From: Brevibacterium sp. 239c
GTDB lineage: Bacteria; Actinomycetota; Actinomycetes; Actinomycetales; Brevibacteriaceae
DNA: 64,000 nucleotides
Assembly: GCF_900169365.1 (NCBI RefSeq)
Contig: NZ_FXZH01000021.1
Span: 1 to 64,000, forward strand
Direction: 5' to 3'
This document shows positions 9,022 through 18,276 of this stretch, piece after piece (position 1 is the stretch's first letter; every line of letters starts with the position of its first letter). A program made the translations under genes and the position numbers. The notes under the pieces are model-generated. The model worked only from the letters and a program-made list of their open reading frames with translations, was not told where the DNA came from and ran no database searches.

Positions 9022-9026
9022 GTCGG

Positions 9027-10688
9027 GTGTCTCCCGTGTCACCTCGTCGGAGAACCGCAGCTCTGCTCATCCTCCTAGCTGTCGTCGCAGTCGTGACCCT
9101 GCCATGGGCACTGTTCTCTGCCCGTGCAGATCTCAGCTTCGGGCCGCATGAAGCCCGCTATCAGATCACGTCCGACTCTCGGCTGACCGTCGACTTCGGT
9201 CCGCTGGGCAAACTGCTCGTGCCTGCGGGTGACTATCTGCCGCTGGGGCTGGGACTGACCGTCGATATCGGCCAGATCCCAGTCTCCGGAGCCGAGGAGG
9301 ATGAGGGTGGCTCCGAACGGCGGTCTGATCGGGATGCCACCGAGGAATCGGACCCGGGAACCGGGGGAGGGGCAGTCGATGCTCTGGGCGGCGACATCGC
9401 CTCCTACGCCTCCCTGTTCTCAGCCCCGCAAGCGCAGGTCAACGAGGTCGTCGACGGCCTGACCACTGAGATCCTCTCTCGGTGGGCCCTGGCCGTGTGC
9501 TTCATCAGCGGTGTGGCCGTGGCCACGGCGTTCATCCTCGGACCTGTACGGATCGCAGGAATCGGGAGGGCCTTCGTTGGTAAAGAACTCATCGCCATCG
9601 GCCTGGTCGCCATCCTCGTTCTTACCAGTGTGGGCACCGCCGTGCTCACCCGACCCAAACCCCTCGTAGCCGATCCCGCCTTCGACGGGACACCGCTGGC
9701 GGGCGCCCAGGTCACGGGTCGCCTCGGCGGGGTCATCGATACAGCGTTCACAGCCGTCAAAGACTTCTCCGACGACAACGACGCCTTCTACGACCAGGTG
9801 CTGGTGAACCTGCGCAAGCAGTGGAACTCACGGCCCCTGAGCGGCAACTGGTCGGATCAGGGGATGGTGCCCCCTCACGTGGAAGACGATCGGGCGCTGA
9901 AGGCCGACGTATCGACGTTCGTGTTCGGCTCGGACCTGCACTGCAATATCGGCATGGCCCGGGTGGTCGGCGCGGTGGCCGGGATGAGCGACGCCGATGC
10001 CTACATCGACGGAGGCGACGTGACGATGACGGGCACCACGGCGGAGAACTACTGCCTCGACGTCCTCGACGACGAACTGCCGCAGAAGCTGCCGAGGATG
10101 ATAGTCAAGGGCAACCACGACTCCACCGAAACCACGAAGCATGCGAGAAGTCAGGGCTGGAAGGTTCTGGACGACACGAGCGCAGAGATGAGCGGCGTGA
10201 CCTTCTTCGGCGGACCCGACCCCAGGCGGACCGTGTTCGGATCCGGCCCGCAGCTCGAGACAGATCTCACAGCCGATCAGTATGCGCAGAAGCTCAGCGA
10301 CGACGCCTGCGCGAGCGACTTCGACATCATGCTCATCCACGATGCGCGGATCGGGGCGCCGTCCCTGCGGTCCGGATGTACCCAGTACAGCCTCAGCGGA
10401 CACTGGCACAAGCGAGTAGGCCCGGAGACCCTGGGCCAGGGAGTCCGCTACCTGAGTTCGACGACAGGGGGAGCCCTGGCGAACGCTCTGACCCCGGGGC
10501 CGCTGAAGATGAACGCGGAACTGAGCATCCTGCGTGTGGACAATCGGACCAAACGGCCCATCGACGTCCAGATCGTCACCGTCAGGCCGGATGAGACAGT
10601 CACCATCGAGCCCTGGAAGACCTTCCCGGCGCCGGTCCCTCTTATCGCTCAGCCACCCGAGACTGACCCCGTGAGCACAGACGGATGA
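9027..10688 (+). CDS. Membrane-anchored metallophosphoesterase
   Basis: A 553-residue protein. One N-terminal membrane segment (about residues 9-26) is followed by an extracytoplasmic insert with an acidic, Gly-rich stretch (about 90-120), then two adjacent membrane segments (about 152-207). The catalytic calcineurin-like domain carries GSDLHCN, DGGDVT, KGNHDS, LIHDARIG and SGHWHKR in order, which supply the usual Asp/His/Asn ligands for two metals. It should hydrolyse phosphoesters at the outer membrane face; the substrate is unknown. The GTG at 9027 is 5 bases after the murB stop, so it probably belongs to the hadA-hadB-murB transcript. Confidence 0.8.
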   Translation: MSPVSPRRRTAALLILLAVVAVVTLPWALFSARADLSFGPHEARYQITSDSRLTVDFGPLGKLLVPAGDYLPLGLGLTVDIGQIPVSGAEEDEGGSERRSDRDATEESDPGTGGGAVDALGGDIASYASLFSAPQAQVNEVVDGLTTEILSRWALAVCFISGVAVATAFILGPVRIAGIGRAFVGKELIAIGLVAILVLTSVGTAVLTRPKPLVADPAFDGTPLAGAQVTGRLGGVIDTAFTAVKDFSDDNDAFYDQVLVNLRKQWNSRPLSGNWSDQGMVPPHVEDDRALKADVSTFVFGSDLHCNIGMARVVGAVAGMSDADAYIDGGDVTMTGTTAENYCLDVLDDELPQKLPRMIVKGNHDSTETTKHARSQGWKVLDDTSAEMSGVTFFGGPDPRRTVFGSGPQLETDLTADQYAQKLSDDACASDFDIMLIHDARIGAPSLRSGCTQYSLSGHWHKRVGPETLGQGVRYLSSTTGGALANALTPGPLKMNAELSILRVDNRTKRPIDVQIVTVRPDETVTIEPWKTFPAPVPLIAQPPETDPVSTDG

Positions 10689-10814
10689 GGGGGCAGAAGA
10701 TCGAATTCCGGCAGAGGAGGGCGGCCGGTTCGACTAACGGCGGTCACAGACGGTATGCTCGTTTCTCGTGGTTGGACACGACTCGAGGAACACGAATCGA
10801 GGGTGTCGAATCGA
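10689..10814 (+). promoter_or_regulatory. Upstream region and probable promoter of tRNA-Trp/secE
   Basis: TATGCT at 10754-10759 is a credible -10 box about 55 bases before the mature tRNA. A weak TTCGAC lies 19 bases upstream of it. The rest of this stretch shows no ORF with supporting signals. Confidence 0.4.
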
Positions 10815-10887
10815 AGGGGTGTGGCGCAATTGGTAGCGCAACGGTCTCCAAAACCGTAGGTTGCAGGTTCGAGTCCTGTCACCCCTG
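10815..10887 (+). tRNA. tRNA-Trp (anticodon CCA)
   Basis: A 73-base cloverleaf. The acceptor arms AGGGGTG (10815-10821) and CACCCCT (10880-10886) pair over 7 bp. The anticodon stem ACGGT/ACCGT encloses the loop CTCCAAA with anticodon CCA at 10848-10850, and the T-arm reads GCAGG TTCGAGT CCTGT. CCA is not encoded. Its position just upstream of secE and nusG is the standard actinobacterial arrangement. Confidence 0.97.
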
Positions 10888-10984
10888 CGCAGTTGATATC
10901 TGCTTGAGTCATATCGGCGAAACGCCGTCCTCGACGGGCTTGAACAATTGTGCTGTCCCAATGGAACCGACCGAGTGAGGATGT

Positions 10985-11260
10985 GTGAGCGACACACCGG
11001 CAAAGAAGACTGGAGATTCGCCTAAGGGCGCCAGTCGTAAGCAGCTCGGGTTCTTCGGACGAATCCTGCAGTTCTTCCGCGAAGTCATCGCAGAGCTGAA
11101 GAAGGTCGTCACCCCGACACGTAAGCAACTGGTCAATTACACCCTGGTTGTGCTGGGCTTCATCATGTTCATGATGCTTCTCGTGGTGGTTCTCGACCTC
11201 GTGTTCGGCAAGCTCGTCGGATTCGTCTTCGGCGGAACACCGCTGTGGCCATTGTGGTGA
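10985..11260 (+). CDS. secE: Preprotein translocase subunit SecE
   Basis: A 91-residue small SecE with one C-terminal membrane helix (about residues 58-82, LVVLGFIMFMMLLVVVLDLVFG) preceded by the conserved amphipathic stretch FFREVIAELKKVVTPTRKQL. It clamps SecY in the SecYEG channel. The start is the GTG at 10985, after GAGTGAGGA. nusG follows after 94 bp in the usual secE-nusG order. Confidence 0.95.
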   Translation: MSDTPAKKTGDSPKGASRKQLGFFGRILQFFREVIAELKKVVTPTRKQLVNYTLVVLGFIMFMMLLVVVLDLVFGKLVGFVFGGTPLWPLW

Positions 11261-11354
11261 CTCACCCCCAGCGGTGACCATCAGGATTTCAAACACGTTG
11301 CAGACCCTTCACTCCCATATGGGAATCACTACACGCGAAGCGAGGAATTGATCG

Positions 11355-12257
11355 GTGTCGGATACCAGTTCACCTGAGCAGGAAACCCCTGAGACACAGA
11401 ACGCCACTCCAGAGGAGTCGAGCGCTGCACCAGTGGGGGAAGACGTGGAGAACGAAACCTCCGCTGTGAGCGCCGACGACGCATCGACCGACGATGCTCC
11501 CGCTGACGAGACACCAGACGAAGACGCCGCTTCGGGCGAAGGCGATGCTGAAGCATCTGACGATTCCGCACCGACCGACGATGACAGCGCCGCAGCCGAT
11601 TCCGATGACACGGAAGAGGCGCCGGCCGAAGACGAGGTCGACCCGGCCGAGGAGTTCAAGTCGGAACTGCGCATGCTGGAGGGTGACTGGTACGTCATCC
11701 ATTCCTACGCAGGCTACGAGAACCGCGTCAAGCAGAACCTTGAGAATCGTTCCATCAGCCTCAATCTCGAAGAGTTCATCTTCGAGTCGCAGGTGCCGAT
11801 GGAAGATGTCGTTGAGATCAAGAACGGCCAGCGCAAGCAGGTCCGTCGTGTGCGCATCCCGGGCTACGTGCTCGTGCGCATGGAACTCACCGATGAGTCC
11901 TGGGGCGCGGTTCGCCACACCCCAGGTGTGACCGGATTCGTCGGCAACGCCTACGACCCCACTCCTCTGTCCATCGACGAGGTCTTCACGATGCTCGCTC
12001 CGATCTTCGAAGAGCGCCAGGCTGAAGCCGCCGCCGCTGAGGGAGTGCAGGCCGAGCAGGCCGCCAAATCCGCACCCATCACCGAGGTGGAGTACGAGGT
12101 CGGCGAGTCTGTGCTCGTCAAGGAAGGCTCCTTCGAGGGCCACCCTGCAACGATTCAGGAGATCCGTCCGGAATCGCAGAAGCTCACCGTGCTGCTGTCG
12201 ATCTTCGAACGCGACGTTCCCGTCGAGCTCAGCTTCGACCAGGTGTCCAAGCTCTGA
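11355..12257 (+). CDS. nusG: Transcription antitermination/elongation factor NusG
   Basis: A 300-residue NusG, much longer than the 181-residue E. coli protein because of an N-terminal acidic extension of about 105 residues (Asp/Glu/Ala/Ser-rich). The NGN domain starts near [18 protein letters not shown] (about residue 112), with [12 protein letters not shown] and [15 protein letters not shown]. The C-terminal KOW domain contains [18 protein letters not shown]. NusG binds the RNA polymerase clamp and links it to Rho or ribosomes. The start is GTG at 11355. The long acidic tail is common in high-GC actinobacteria. A strong terminator follows, so secE-nusG is a separate unit from rplKA. Confidence 0.95.
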   Translation: MSDTSSPEQETPETQNATPEESSAAPVGEDVENETSAVSADDASTDDAPADETPDEDAASGEGDAEASDDSAPTDDDSAAADSDDTEEAPAEDEVDPAEEFKSELRMLEGDWYVIHSYAGYENRVKQNLENRSISLNLEEFIFESQVPMEDVVEIKNGQRKQVRRVRIPGYVLVRMELTDESWGAVRHTPGVTGFVGNAYDPTPLSIDEVFTMLAPIFEERQAEAAAAEGVQAEQAAKSAPITEVEYEVGESVLVKEGSFEGHPATIQEIRPESQKLTVLLSIFERDVPVELSFDQVSKL

Positions 12258-12272
12258 GCTGATCTGCCACAT

Positions 12273-12306
12273 GCGAAAGGGCCCGGTGAATACCGGGCCC
12301 TTTCGC
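12273..12306 (+). terminator. Rho-independent terminator after nusG
   Basis: A perfect 15-bp stem, GCGAAAGGGCCCGGT (12273-12287) with ACCGGGCCCTTTCGC (12292-12306), and a GAAT loop. The T-run is built into the descending arm (CCCTTTCGCC). It is symmetric enough to stop either strand. Confidence 0.9.
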
Positions 12307-12338
12307 CATTCGCGCCAGGTGATGCCTGTCACCGACAT

Positions 12339-12368
12339 TTGCTCCAGGGTCTGCAGGCATGGAATACT
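12339..12368 (+). promoter_or_regulatory. Probable rplK promoter
   Basis: TTGCTC at 12339-12344 and AATACT at 12363-12368 are separated by 18 bases, about 95 bases upstream of rplK and just past the nusG terminator. The predicted leader would be about 85 nt, long enough for an L1-binding autoregulatory site, though I did not identify one. Confidence 0.45.
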
Positions 12369-12462
12369 GGTGTGGTTTGATCTCGGCTCTCATCGGAGGC
12401 CGTTTTCGAACGATGTGCCGTATTTCTCTGGCGCATCGAAACTTCAATATTAAGGACCGTAT

Positions 12463-12900
12463 ATGCCTCCCAAGAAAAAGGTAGCCGGCCTCGTCAAGCT
12501 CCAGATTCAGGCAGGTGCCGCTAACCCGGCGCCTCCGATTGGTCCGGCGCTTGCCCAGCACGGCGTCAACATCATGGAATTCTGCAAGGCTTACAACGCC
12601 GCCACAGAGTCCCAGCGCGGGAACATCGTTCCCGTTGAGATCACTGTGTTCGAAGACCGTTCGTTCACCTTCATTCTCAAGACCCCACCGGCTGCAGAAC
12701 TCATCAAGAAGGCTGCAGGCGTGAAGTCAGGCTCGGCAACTCCGCACACCGACAAGGTTGCTCACCTGAGCGCCGACCAGGTGCGCGAGATCGCCACCAC
12801 GAAGATGCCAGACCTCAACGCCAATGACCTGGATCAGGCTGACCGCATCATCGCCGGCACCGCTCGCTCCATGGGCGTAACCACCGACGTCGAGGCCTGA
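12463..12900 (+). CDS. rplK: 50S ribosomal protein L11
   Basis: A 145-residue L11 (normal size about 142-145). The N-terminal domain has [20 protein letters not shown] with the Pro-rich linker region that thiopeptides exploit. The C-terminal RNA-binding domain has [14 protein letters not shown] and AGTARSMGV. It binds the GTPase-associated centre of 23S rRNA. It is the first gene of rplK-rplA and starts at an ATG after a short AT-rich leader. Confidence 0.97.
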   Translation: MPPKKKVAGLVKLQIQAGAANPAPPIGPALAQHGVNIMEFCKAYNAATESQRGNIVPVEITVFEDRSFTFILKTPPAAELIKKAAGVKSGSATPHTDKVAHLSADQVREIATTKMPDLNANDLDQADRIIAGTARSMGVTTDVEA

Positions 12901-12964
12901 GGCCAGACATTTCACTGTGGTAGGGCTCGCGCAGCCCGCACCACGACTGCAAGGAGATAAGCAG

Positions 12965-13663
12965 ATGGCAAAGCGTTCAAAGGCCTATGAGGCCGCGGCA
13001 GAGAAGATCGCCGCAGATGTGACATACGAACCGGCTCAGGCAATCGCCTTGGCCAAAGAGACCACGGTGGCAAAGTACGACGCCACCGTCGAGGTCGCTC
13101 TCCGCCTGGGCGTTGACCCACGTAAGGCGGACCAGATGGTGCGCGGCACCGTCAACCTTCCGCATGGTACCGGTAAGACCGCTCGGGTCCTGGTGTTCGC
13201 TGCCGGCGACCGTGCAGAAGCTGCCCGTGAAGCAGGTGCTGACTTCGTCGGCTCCGATGACCTGCTGGAGAAGGTGGCCAATGGCTTCACCGACTTCGAC
13301 TCGGCTGTAGCCACCCCTGACATGATGGGCAAGGTCGGACGTCTTGGTAAGGTGCTGGGTCCTCGTGGCTTGATGCCGAACCCCAAGACCGGCACCGTGA
13401 CCATGGATGTCGCTAAGGCCGTCACCGAGATCAAGGGCGGAAAGATCGAATTCCGCGTCGACAAGCACTCGAACCTGCACTTCATCATCGGGAAGGTCTC
13501 CTTCTCCGAGGAAGCACTGCAGGAGAACTTCGATGCAGCCATCGACGAGATCCTTCGTCTGAAGCCGAGCTCCTCAAAGGGCCGCTACATCTCGAAGGCG
13601 ACCGTGACGACATCGAACGGTCCTGCCGTTCCGATCGACGGTTCGGCGATGCGCGTGATCTGA
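12965..13663 (+). CDS. rplA: 50S ribosomal protein L1
   Basis: A 232-residue L1 with the usual motifs [40 protein letters not shown] and TSSNGPAV-like [11 protein letters not shown]. It binds the L1 stalk of 23S rRNA and in many bacteria represses its own L11 operon. The ATG at 12965 has AAGGAGATAAGC upstream; the frame upstream of it has no signal. A strong terminator follows, so rplJL is transcribed separately. Confidence 0.97.
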   Translation: MAKRSKAYEAAAEKIAADVTYEPAQAIALAKETTVAKYDATVEVALRLGVDPRKADQMVRGTVNLPHGTGKTARVLVFAAGDRAEAAREAGADFVGSDDLLEKVANGFTDFDSAVATPDMMGKVGRLGKVLGPRGLMPNPKTGTVTMDVAKAVTEIKGGKIEFRVDKHSNLHFIIGKVSFSEEALQENFDAAIDEILRLKPSSSKGRYISKATVTTSNGPAVPIDGSAMRVI

Positions 13664-13698
13664 TCCCCTTGAGGGATTGAACCGCAGTCAGCAGTTCT

Positions 13699-13738
13699 GG
13701 GCGGGAAGTGAGTCAATCACTTCCCGCCCTTTCTGTTT
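13699..13738 (+). terminator. Rho-independent terminator after rplA
   Basis: GGGCGGGAAGTGA (13699-13711) pairs with TCACTTCCCGCCC (13717-13729) around a 5-base loop and is followed by TTTCTGTTT. It cleanly separates the L11 operon from the GAF-ald-adh module. Confidence 0.92.
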
Positions 13739-13759
13739 CCTGAGAACCGACATACGGTC

Positions 13760-13788
13760 TTGCCCGGATTGGGTATCGCGGATAGATT
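13760..13788 (+). promoter_or_regulatory. Promoter of the GAF regulator gene
   Basis: TTGCCC (13760-13765) and TAGATT (13783-13788) with an ideal 17-base spacer. Transcription would begin near 13795, giving a leader of about 28 nt to the ATG at 13823. Confidence 0.6.
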
Positions 13789-13822
13789 GTGAGCACCGAA
13801 GACCACTGTGTGACAACCGCCG

Positions 13823-15115
13823 ATGGGGGTGGACAGCTCCGCTATGCATTCGACTCCGCTGCTTCACGATGACTATCAGCGCATTGTTCGCCGCGCCCAT
13901 GACAATCTGGCGTCCCTGACCGTTCCGGAGACTTCGGGCCCCGGAGTCCGTCCAGCCGTCCTCGAGTCCTGGAACCGATCTCTCGGCCGTCTTCGTGATC
14001 CGGGTGGAGTACGTGTGCGCATGGCCTATGAGGCAGATCAGCTCGCCGAGGTGAGGCGTCGTCATCCGTTCCACTCCATCATGGGTCTGCTGCAGTCGCA
14101 TCTGATCGAGCCGGCCAAGGAGGCGGGACTGCTCGTGGCACTCGGTGATGAGCAGGGGCGTCTCCTGTGGGTCGAGGGTGAGCGCGCCGTGCGCAACCGT
14201 GCCGAGTCCATGGGTTTCGTGCCGGGCACCGACTGGTCGGAAGACGTGATGGGGACCTCCGCTCCCGGACTCGCTCTGCGCTCGCGCACTGCCGTGCAGA
14301 TCAGTCAGGCCGAACACTTCTCCGCCGAGGTGCACTCGTGGAGCTGCAGTGCAGTGCCAGTGACTCATCCGCTGACCGGTCAGGTCCTTGGCATCATCGA
14401 CGTCACCGGCGGTGATGACGCGGTATCGTCCATCGTCCTGCCGTTGCTGAATTCCACGGCTCAGGCCGCCGGCGCCGGATTGTCGAAGCTCTACACCCCG
14501 GACTCCGGTGGACTGTCTCCTGTCGGTACAGGTGACGGTGCCTATCTCGAAGTCACCGGCGCCCGTCCCCAGCTCTCGAGCCCTGACGGCACTCGAATCA
14601 CGCTGTCGGGACGACATGCTGAGATCCTGCTGCTTCTGGCGTGCAACCCCGACGGCATCAGCAACGCCGGGCTCGCCGACCGGCTGTGGGCGCTCGGTGG
14701 AAGTGAAGTCACTGTCCGGGCGGAGATCGCGCGTCTGCGCAGAACGATTGACCACCTCGGCGACCTGCACCTCGATGCCCGCCCCTACCGACTGCGGGGA
14801 GACATCGACAGCGACGTCGAGCGCACGCACCGGGGCCTGGCCCAAGGGGACGTGGAGACCGCGCTCAACTTCTATCAGGGGCAGGTGCTGCCCGATTCCG
14901 ATGCGCCCGGCGTCCGGGAGATCGGTGCTGAGCTGCAGGCGCTGATCCGAGAGAGTCTGCTGCAGAACGGAACCTGGCAGCAGCTGTGGCGCTATGCGGG
15001 GTTGGCCGAAGCTCGCGAGGATTCGGAAGTGCTGATGTCGGTGCTGCGTCTGGCCCCACCCGAAGCACCCGAACGCAACGCTGCCGTCGTGCGACTCGAA
15101 GCCCTCGGATACTGA
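13823..15115 (+). CDS. GAF-domain transcriptional regulator of the aldehyde/alcohol dehydrogenase genes
   Basis: A 430-residue protein with the N-terminal layout of AcoR-type regulators: VRPAVLESWNRSLGRLRDPGG, a GAF sensor region (about 75-220) with GLLVALGDEQGRLLWVEGE, PGTDWSEDVMGTSAPGLAL and VTHPLTGQVLGIIDVTGG. It lacks the AAA+ sigma-54 activation domain and ends in a winged-helix-like segment (about 255-330, LLLLACNPDGISNAGLADRL, VRAEIARLRRTIDHLG). Such actinobacterial proteins usually regulate adjacent aldehyde dehydrogenase genes. The ATG at 13823 lacks a clear ribosome site and an ATG at 13844 is an alternative. ald and adh follow on the same strand. Confidence 0.78.
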   Translation: MGVDSSAMHSTPLLHDDYQRIVRRAHDNLASLTVPETSGPGVRPAVLESWNRSLGRLRDPGGVRVRMAYEADQLAEVRRRHPFHSIMGLLQSHLIEPAKEAGLLVALGDEQGRLLWVEGERAVRNRAESMGFVPGTDWSEDVMGTSAPGLALRSRTAVQISQAEHFSAEVHSWSCSAVPVTHPLTGQVLGIIDVTGGDDAVSSIVLPLLNSTAQAAGAGLSKLYTPDSGGLSPVGTGDGAYLEVTGARPQLSSPDGTRITLSGRHAEILLLLACNPDGISNAGLADRLWALGGSEVTVRAEIARLRRTIDHLGDLHLDARPYRLRGDIDSDVERTHRGLAQGDVETALNFYQGQVLPDSDAPGVREIGAELQALIRESLLQNGTWQQLWRYAGLAEAREDSEVLMSVLRLAPPEAPERNAAVVRLEALGY

Positions 15116-15151
15116 ATACGAGGACCTGGAACTGGCAGCTCTTCCTATGTG

Positions 15152-15186
15152 ATGCAACCCACATGCAACGTTGCCCTGCGTAGTGT
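15152..15186 (+). promoter_or_regulatory. Candidate operator and -10 box upstream of the aldehyde dehydrogenase gene
   Basis: ATGCAAC occurs at 15152-15158 and again at 15163-15169, 11 bases apart (about one helical turn). The second copy is part of the perfect palindrome GCAACGTTGC (15165-15174). TAGTGT at 15181-15186 could be the -10, so the repeats would cover the -35 region. This is a likely binding site for the GAF regulator (inference). Confidence 0.5.
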
Positions 15187-15241
15187 GCGGAGCAATCGGA
15201 GACAGACATCCGATCGCCGCATACGCATCAAAGGAGTTGCA

Positions 15242-16765
15242 ATGACTGTTTACGCTCAGCCTGGTCAAGACGGATCGCTCGTCACCTTCAAGTCACGGTA
15301 CGAGAACTTCATCGGCGGACAGTGGGTCGCTCCCGTCAACGGGAACTATTTCGAGAACCCGACACCGATTACGGGCAAGGCGTTCTGCGAAGTGCCCGCC
15401 AGCACCGCAGAAGACATCGAACTCGCACTCGATGCCGCCCACAAGGCGGCTCCGGCCTGGGGCAAGACCTCGCCCGCGGAGCGCGCAGTGATCTTGAACA
15501 AGATCGCTGACCGGATCGAGGAGAACCTCGAGATGATCGCGGTGGCCGAGACCTGGGACAACGGCAAGGCAGTCCGCGAATGCCTCAACGCCGACATTCC
15601 CCTGGCCATCGATCACTTCCGCTACTTCGCCGGGGCGATCCGGGCACAGGAGGGCGGCCTCTCTCAGATCGATGACGACACGGTGGCCTATCACTTCCAC
15701 GAGCCGCTCGGCGTCGTCGGCCAGATCATTCCCTGGAACTTCCCGATCCTCATGGGCGTGTGGAAGATCGCTCCAGCCCTGGCCGCAGGCAACGCCATCG
15801 TCCTGAAACCTGCCGAACAGACTCCGGCCTCGATCCTCGTCCTCATGGAACTCATCGGCGACCTGCTTCCTGAAGGGGTCCTCAACGTCGTCAACGGCTT
15901 CGGCCTCGAAGCGGGCAAACCCCTGGCCTCGAACAAGCGGATCAAGAAGATTGCCTTCACCGGCGAGACGACCACCGGCCGCCTCATCATGCAATACGCC
16001 TCGCAGAACATCATCCCGGTGACCCTGGAGCTGGGAGGTAAGTCCCCGAACATCTTCTTCGATGACGTCAATGCCAAGGACGACGCCTACTGGGACAAGG
16101 CTCAAGAGGGCTTCACCATGTTCGCGCTCAACCAGGGCGAGGTCTGCACCTGCCCATCACGCGCACTGATCCAGGAATCGATCGCCGATCCCTTCCTCGA
16201 AGCGGTGGCAGAACGGACGAAGAAGATCGTGCAGGGCAACCCTCTGGACACGGACACCATGATGGGTGCCCAGGCATCGAACGACCAGTTCGAGAAGATC
16301 ATGTCCTACCTCGACATTGGGAAGCAGGAAGGTGCTGAGGTCCTCACCGGGGGAGCCCGCGCAGACCTCGGCGGGGACCTGTCCGGCGGCTACTATGTGC
16401 AGCCGACGATCTTCAGAGGCAACAACAAGATGCGGATCTTCCAGGAGGAGATCTTCGGGCCAGTCGTCTCGGTGGCCACCTTCAGCGACTACGACGACGC
16501 AATTTCCACGGCGAACGACACCCTCTACGGACTGGGTGCCGGAGTCTGGTCGCGCAACGGCAGCACCGCCTACCGCGCGGGCCGCGACATCCAGGCCGGC
16601 CGTGTGTGGGTCAACAACTACCACGCCTACCCGGCGCATGCGGCCTTCGGCGGCTACAAGGCGTCGGGCATCGGACGTGAGAACCACCTGATGATGCTCG
16701 ACCACTACCAGCAGACGAAGAACCTGCTGGTCAGCTACTCGGAGAACGCCCAGGGCTTCTTCTGA
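15242..16765 (+). CDS. NAD-dependent aldehyde dehydrogenase (acetaldehyde type)
   Basis: A 507-residue ALDH superfamily enzyme. Catalytic Cys302 lies in EVCTCPSR, with a second Cys at 304, and the general base Glu263 lies in [10 protein letters not shown]. The N-terminal [20 protein letters not shown] and C-terminal [20 protein letters not shown] match the ExaC/AldB/AcoD subgroup that oxidises acetaldehyde and other short aldehydes to acids. The ATG at 15242 follows AAAGGAGTTGCA; the frame extends upstream without support. It is followed 87 bp later by an alcohol dehydrogenase, so the pair would oxidise ethanol to acetate. It lies downstream of the GAF regulator and a repeat operator. Confidence 0.9.
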   Translation: MTVYAQPGQDGSLVTFKSRYENFIGGQWVAPVNGNYFENPTPITGKAFCEVPASTAEDIELALDAAHKAAPAWGKTSPAERAVILNKIADRIEENLEMIAVAETWDNGKAVRECLNADIPLAIDHFRYFAGAIRAQEGGLSQIDDDTVAYHFHEPLGVVGQIIPWNFPILMGVWKIAPALAAGNAIVLKPAEQTPASILVLMELIGDLLPEGVLNVVNGFGLEAGKPLASNKRIKKIAFTGETTTGRLIMQYASQNIIPVTLELGGKSPNIFFDDVNAKDDAYWDKAQEGFTMFALNQGEVCTCPSRALIQESIADPFLEAVAERTKKIVQGNPLDTDTMMGAQASNDQFEKIMSYLDIGKQEGAEVLTGGARADLGGDLSGGYYVQPTIFRGNNKMRIFQEEIFGPVVSVATFSDYDDAISTANDTLYGLGAGVWSRNGSTAYRAGRDIQAGRVWVNNYHAYPAHAAFGGYKASGIGRENHLMMLDHYQQTKNLLVSYSENAQGFF

Positions 16766-16852
16766 GTCCGTGCGACGCGGCCACAACGGCAACGACGCAG
16801 TCAATACATTCAACACACCACCAGCACAGTCAACATCACCACAAAGGAGTCA

Positions 16853-17875
16853 ATGATGTCGGTAATGCAAGCAGCAGTAGTTGAGGGATTCGGACAGGAT
16901 CTCGTCGTCGGAGACAACGAGATCCCCGAGCCCGGACCCGGCCAGGCATTGGTCAAACTCATCGCCTCGGGGGTCTGCCATACCGACCTGCACGCGGCAC
17001 ACGGCGACTGGCCGGTCAAACCGAAGGTTCCTCTCATCCCCGGCCACGAAGGTGTCGGAACCGTCGAGAAGGTCGGGCCCGACGTCACAGATGTCAAGGT
17101 CGGACAGATGATCGGAAACGCCTGGCTGTGGAGCGCCTGCGGAACATGCGAGCACTGCCGTCAAGGGTGGGAGACGCTCTGCGAGCAGCAGGTCAACGGC
17201 GGTTACGGAATCGACGGATCGTTCGGTGAGTACATGCTCGTCGACACGAAGTTCGCCGCCATCATCCCGGAGGGGTCCGACCCATACGAGATCGCACCCG
17301 TGCTGTGTGCCGGCGTCACCGTCTACAAGGGACTCAAGCGCACCGAGGTGAAGCCTGGGCAATGGGTCGTCATCTCCGGCATCGGCGGGCTCGGCCACAT
17401 CGCCGTGCAGTATGCGGTGGCGATGGGGATGCGCGTCATCGCCGTCGACGTCGCCGATGACAAGCTGGCGCTGGCGAAGAAGCACGGAGCGGAGATCACG
17501 GTCAATGCCTTTGCTGAGGAGCCGGCCGACATCATCCAGGAGAAGGTCGGAGGCTCACACGGAGTGCTAGTCACAGCGGTGCATCCGAAGGCATTCGGGC
17601 AGGCGATCTCGATGACCCGCCGAGGCGGCACGATCGTCTTCAACGGGTTGCCTCCAGGTGAGTTCCCGGCTCCCATCTTCGACATCGTCCTCAAAGGACT
17701 GACGATCCGCGGTTCGATCGTCGGCACCCGTCAGGACATGGTGGAGGCCTTGGAATTCTACGCAGCCGGCAAGATCCATCCGACCTACAGCAAGCGTCCG
17801 CTCGAGGACATCAACGCGATCCTCGATGAGATGATCCACGGCAAGATCGACGGCCGAGTCGTCATCGAATACTGA
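16853..17875 (+). CDS. adhP: Zinc-dependent alcohol dehydrogenase (AdhP type)
   Basis: A 340-residue medium-chain dehydrogenase. Catalytic zinc ligands lie in GVCHTDLHAAHGDW and GHEGVG, and the structural zinc knuckle CGTCEHCRQGWETLC is intact. GIGGLGHIAVQYA is the NAD-binding Rossmann motif. The closest named group is ethanol-active AdhP/AdhA. The ATG at 16853 (or 16856) follows AAAGGAGTCA. It is encoded after ald and probably co-transcribed, giving ethanol to acetaldehyde to acetate. A terminator-like hairpin follows. Confidence 0.9.
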   Translation: MMSVMQAAVVEGFGQDLVVGDNEIPEPGPGQALVKLIASGVCHTDLHAAHGDWPVKPKVPLIPGHEGVGTVEKVGPDVTDVKVGQMIGNAWLWSACGTCEHCRQGWETLCEQQVNGGYGIDGSFGEYMLVDTKFAAIIPEGSDPYEIAPVLCAGVTVYKGLKRTEVKPGQWVVISGIGGLGHIAVQYAVAMGMRVIAVDVADDKLALAKKHGAEITVNAFAEEPADIIQEKVGGSHGVLVTAVHPKAFGQAISMTRRGGTIVFNGLPPGEFPAPIFDIVLKGLTIRGSIVGTRQDMVEALEFYAAGKIHPTYSKRPLEDINAILDEMIHGKIDGRVVIEY

Positions 17876-17897
17876 CCCGCTCGCCGGCTCAGCCACC

Positions 17898-17943
17898 TTC
17901 CGGGCGCTGCGCAATCTGTCTGCAGGTTGCTCAGCGCCCGGAA
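17898..17943 (+). terminator. Terminator-like hairpin after adhP
   Basis: TTCCGGGCGCTG (17898-17909) pairs with CAGCGCCCGGAA (17932-17943). The enclosed sequence has a further GCAA/TTGC pairing. The T-run is poor. It sits 22 bases after the adhP stop and ahead of the L10 leader. Confidence 0.65.
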
Positions 17944-18024
17944 TGTTGCCGAAGCGGCAGTGAGGGGCGTGGGGTGGGACGCAGGGAGTGGGCAAGGGTA
18001 TGTGTCCAGCATCTCCGCGGTCGA

Positions 18025-18276
18025 TTGGACTTGGTGGGAACACCTTCGATAGACTTCAACTACCCAAGACCGTCGGTCTTTTCGGTACCAACAGAATTCG
18101 CAATCGGATCCTGTTGCCCGGGAACGAAGACTCCAATCGAGTGACCTGCGCAGGTGAGCACGAGATTCTTTGTGATGAGTTCCTATGAACTCATCATTCG
18201 AAGCGTTTCACGCATACCTGCGTGGAGCGCTTTTTTGGTGTCGGACACGATCGGCGACTGTACGAAAGGAACTACC
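18025..18276 (+). ncRNA. rplJ (L10) mRNA leader with tandem hairpins
   Basis: TTGGAC (18025) and TAGACT (18050-18055) could form a promoter with a long 19-base spacer. Downstream are AAGACC-GTC-GGTCTT (18066-18080) followed by TT, a perfect 9-bp hairpin (18174-18195, loop CTAT), and a 14-bp stem with two GU pairs (18201-18232, loop TACC) that runs into TTTTTT. The last is an intrinsic terminator about 40 bases before rplJ. This fits a ribosomal L10 leader in which L10-L12 binding controls read-through; the mechanism is inferred. The 401-bp gap holds no convincing ORF. Confidence 0.65.

Noticed and set aside
12271-12453. 60-residue frame after nusG
   Set aside because: It runs through the nusG terminator stem and the rplK promoter and has no ribosome site.
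13688-15268. 526-residue minus-strand open frame over the GAF regulator
   Set aside because: Crosses the rplA terminator and the ald promoter, and lacks domain features, whereas the plus strand gives a clear GAF protein.
17988-18188. 66-residue frame in the L10 leader, considered as a leader peptide
   Set aside because: It starts upstream of the likely promoter, has no ribosome site and no meaningful codon run.
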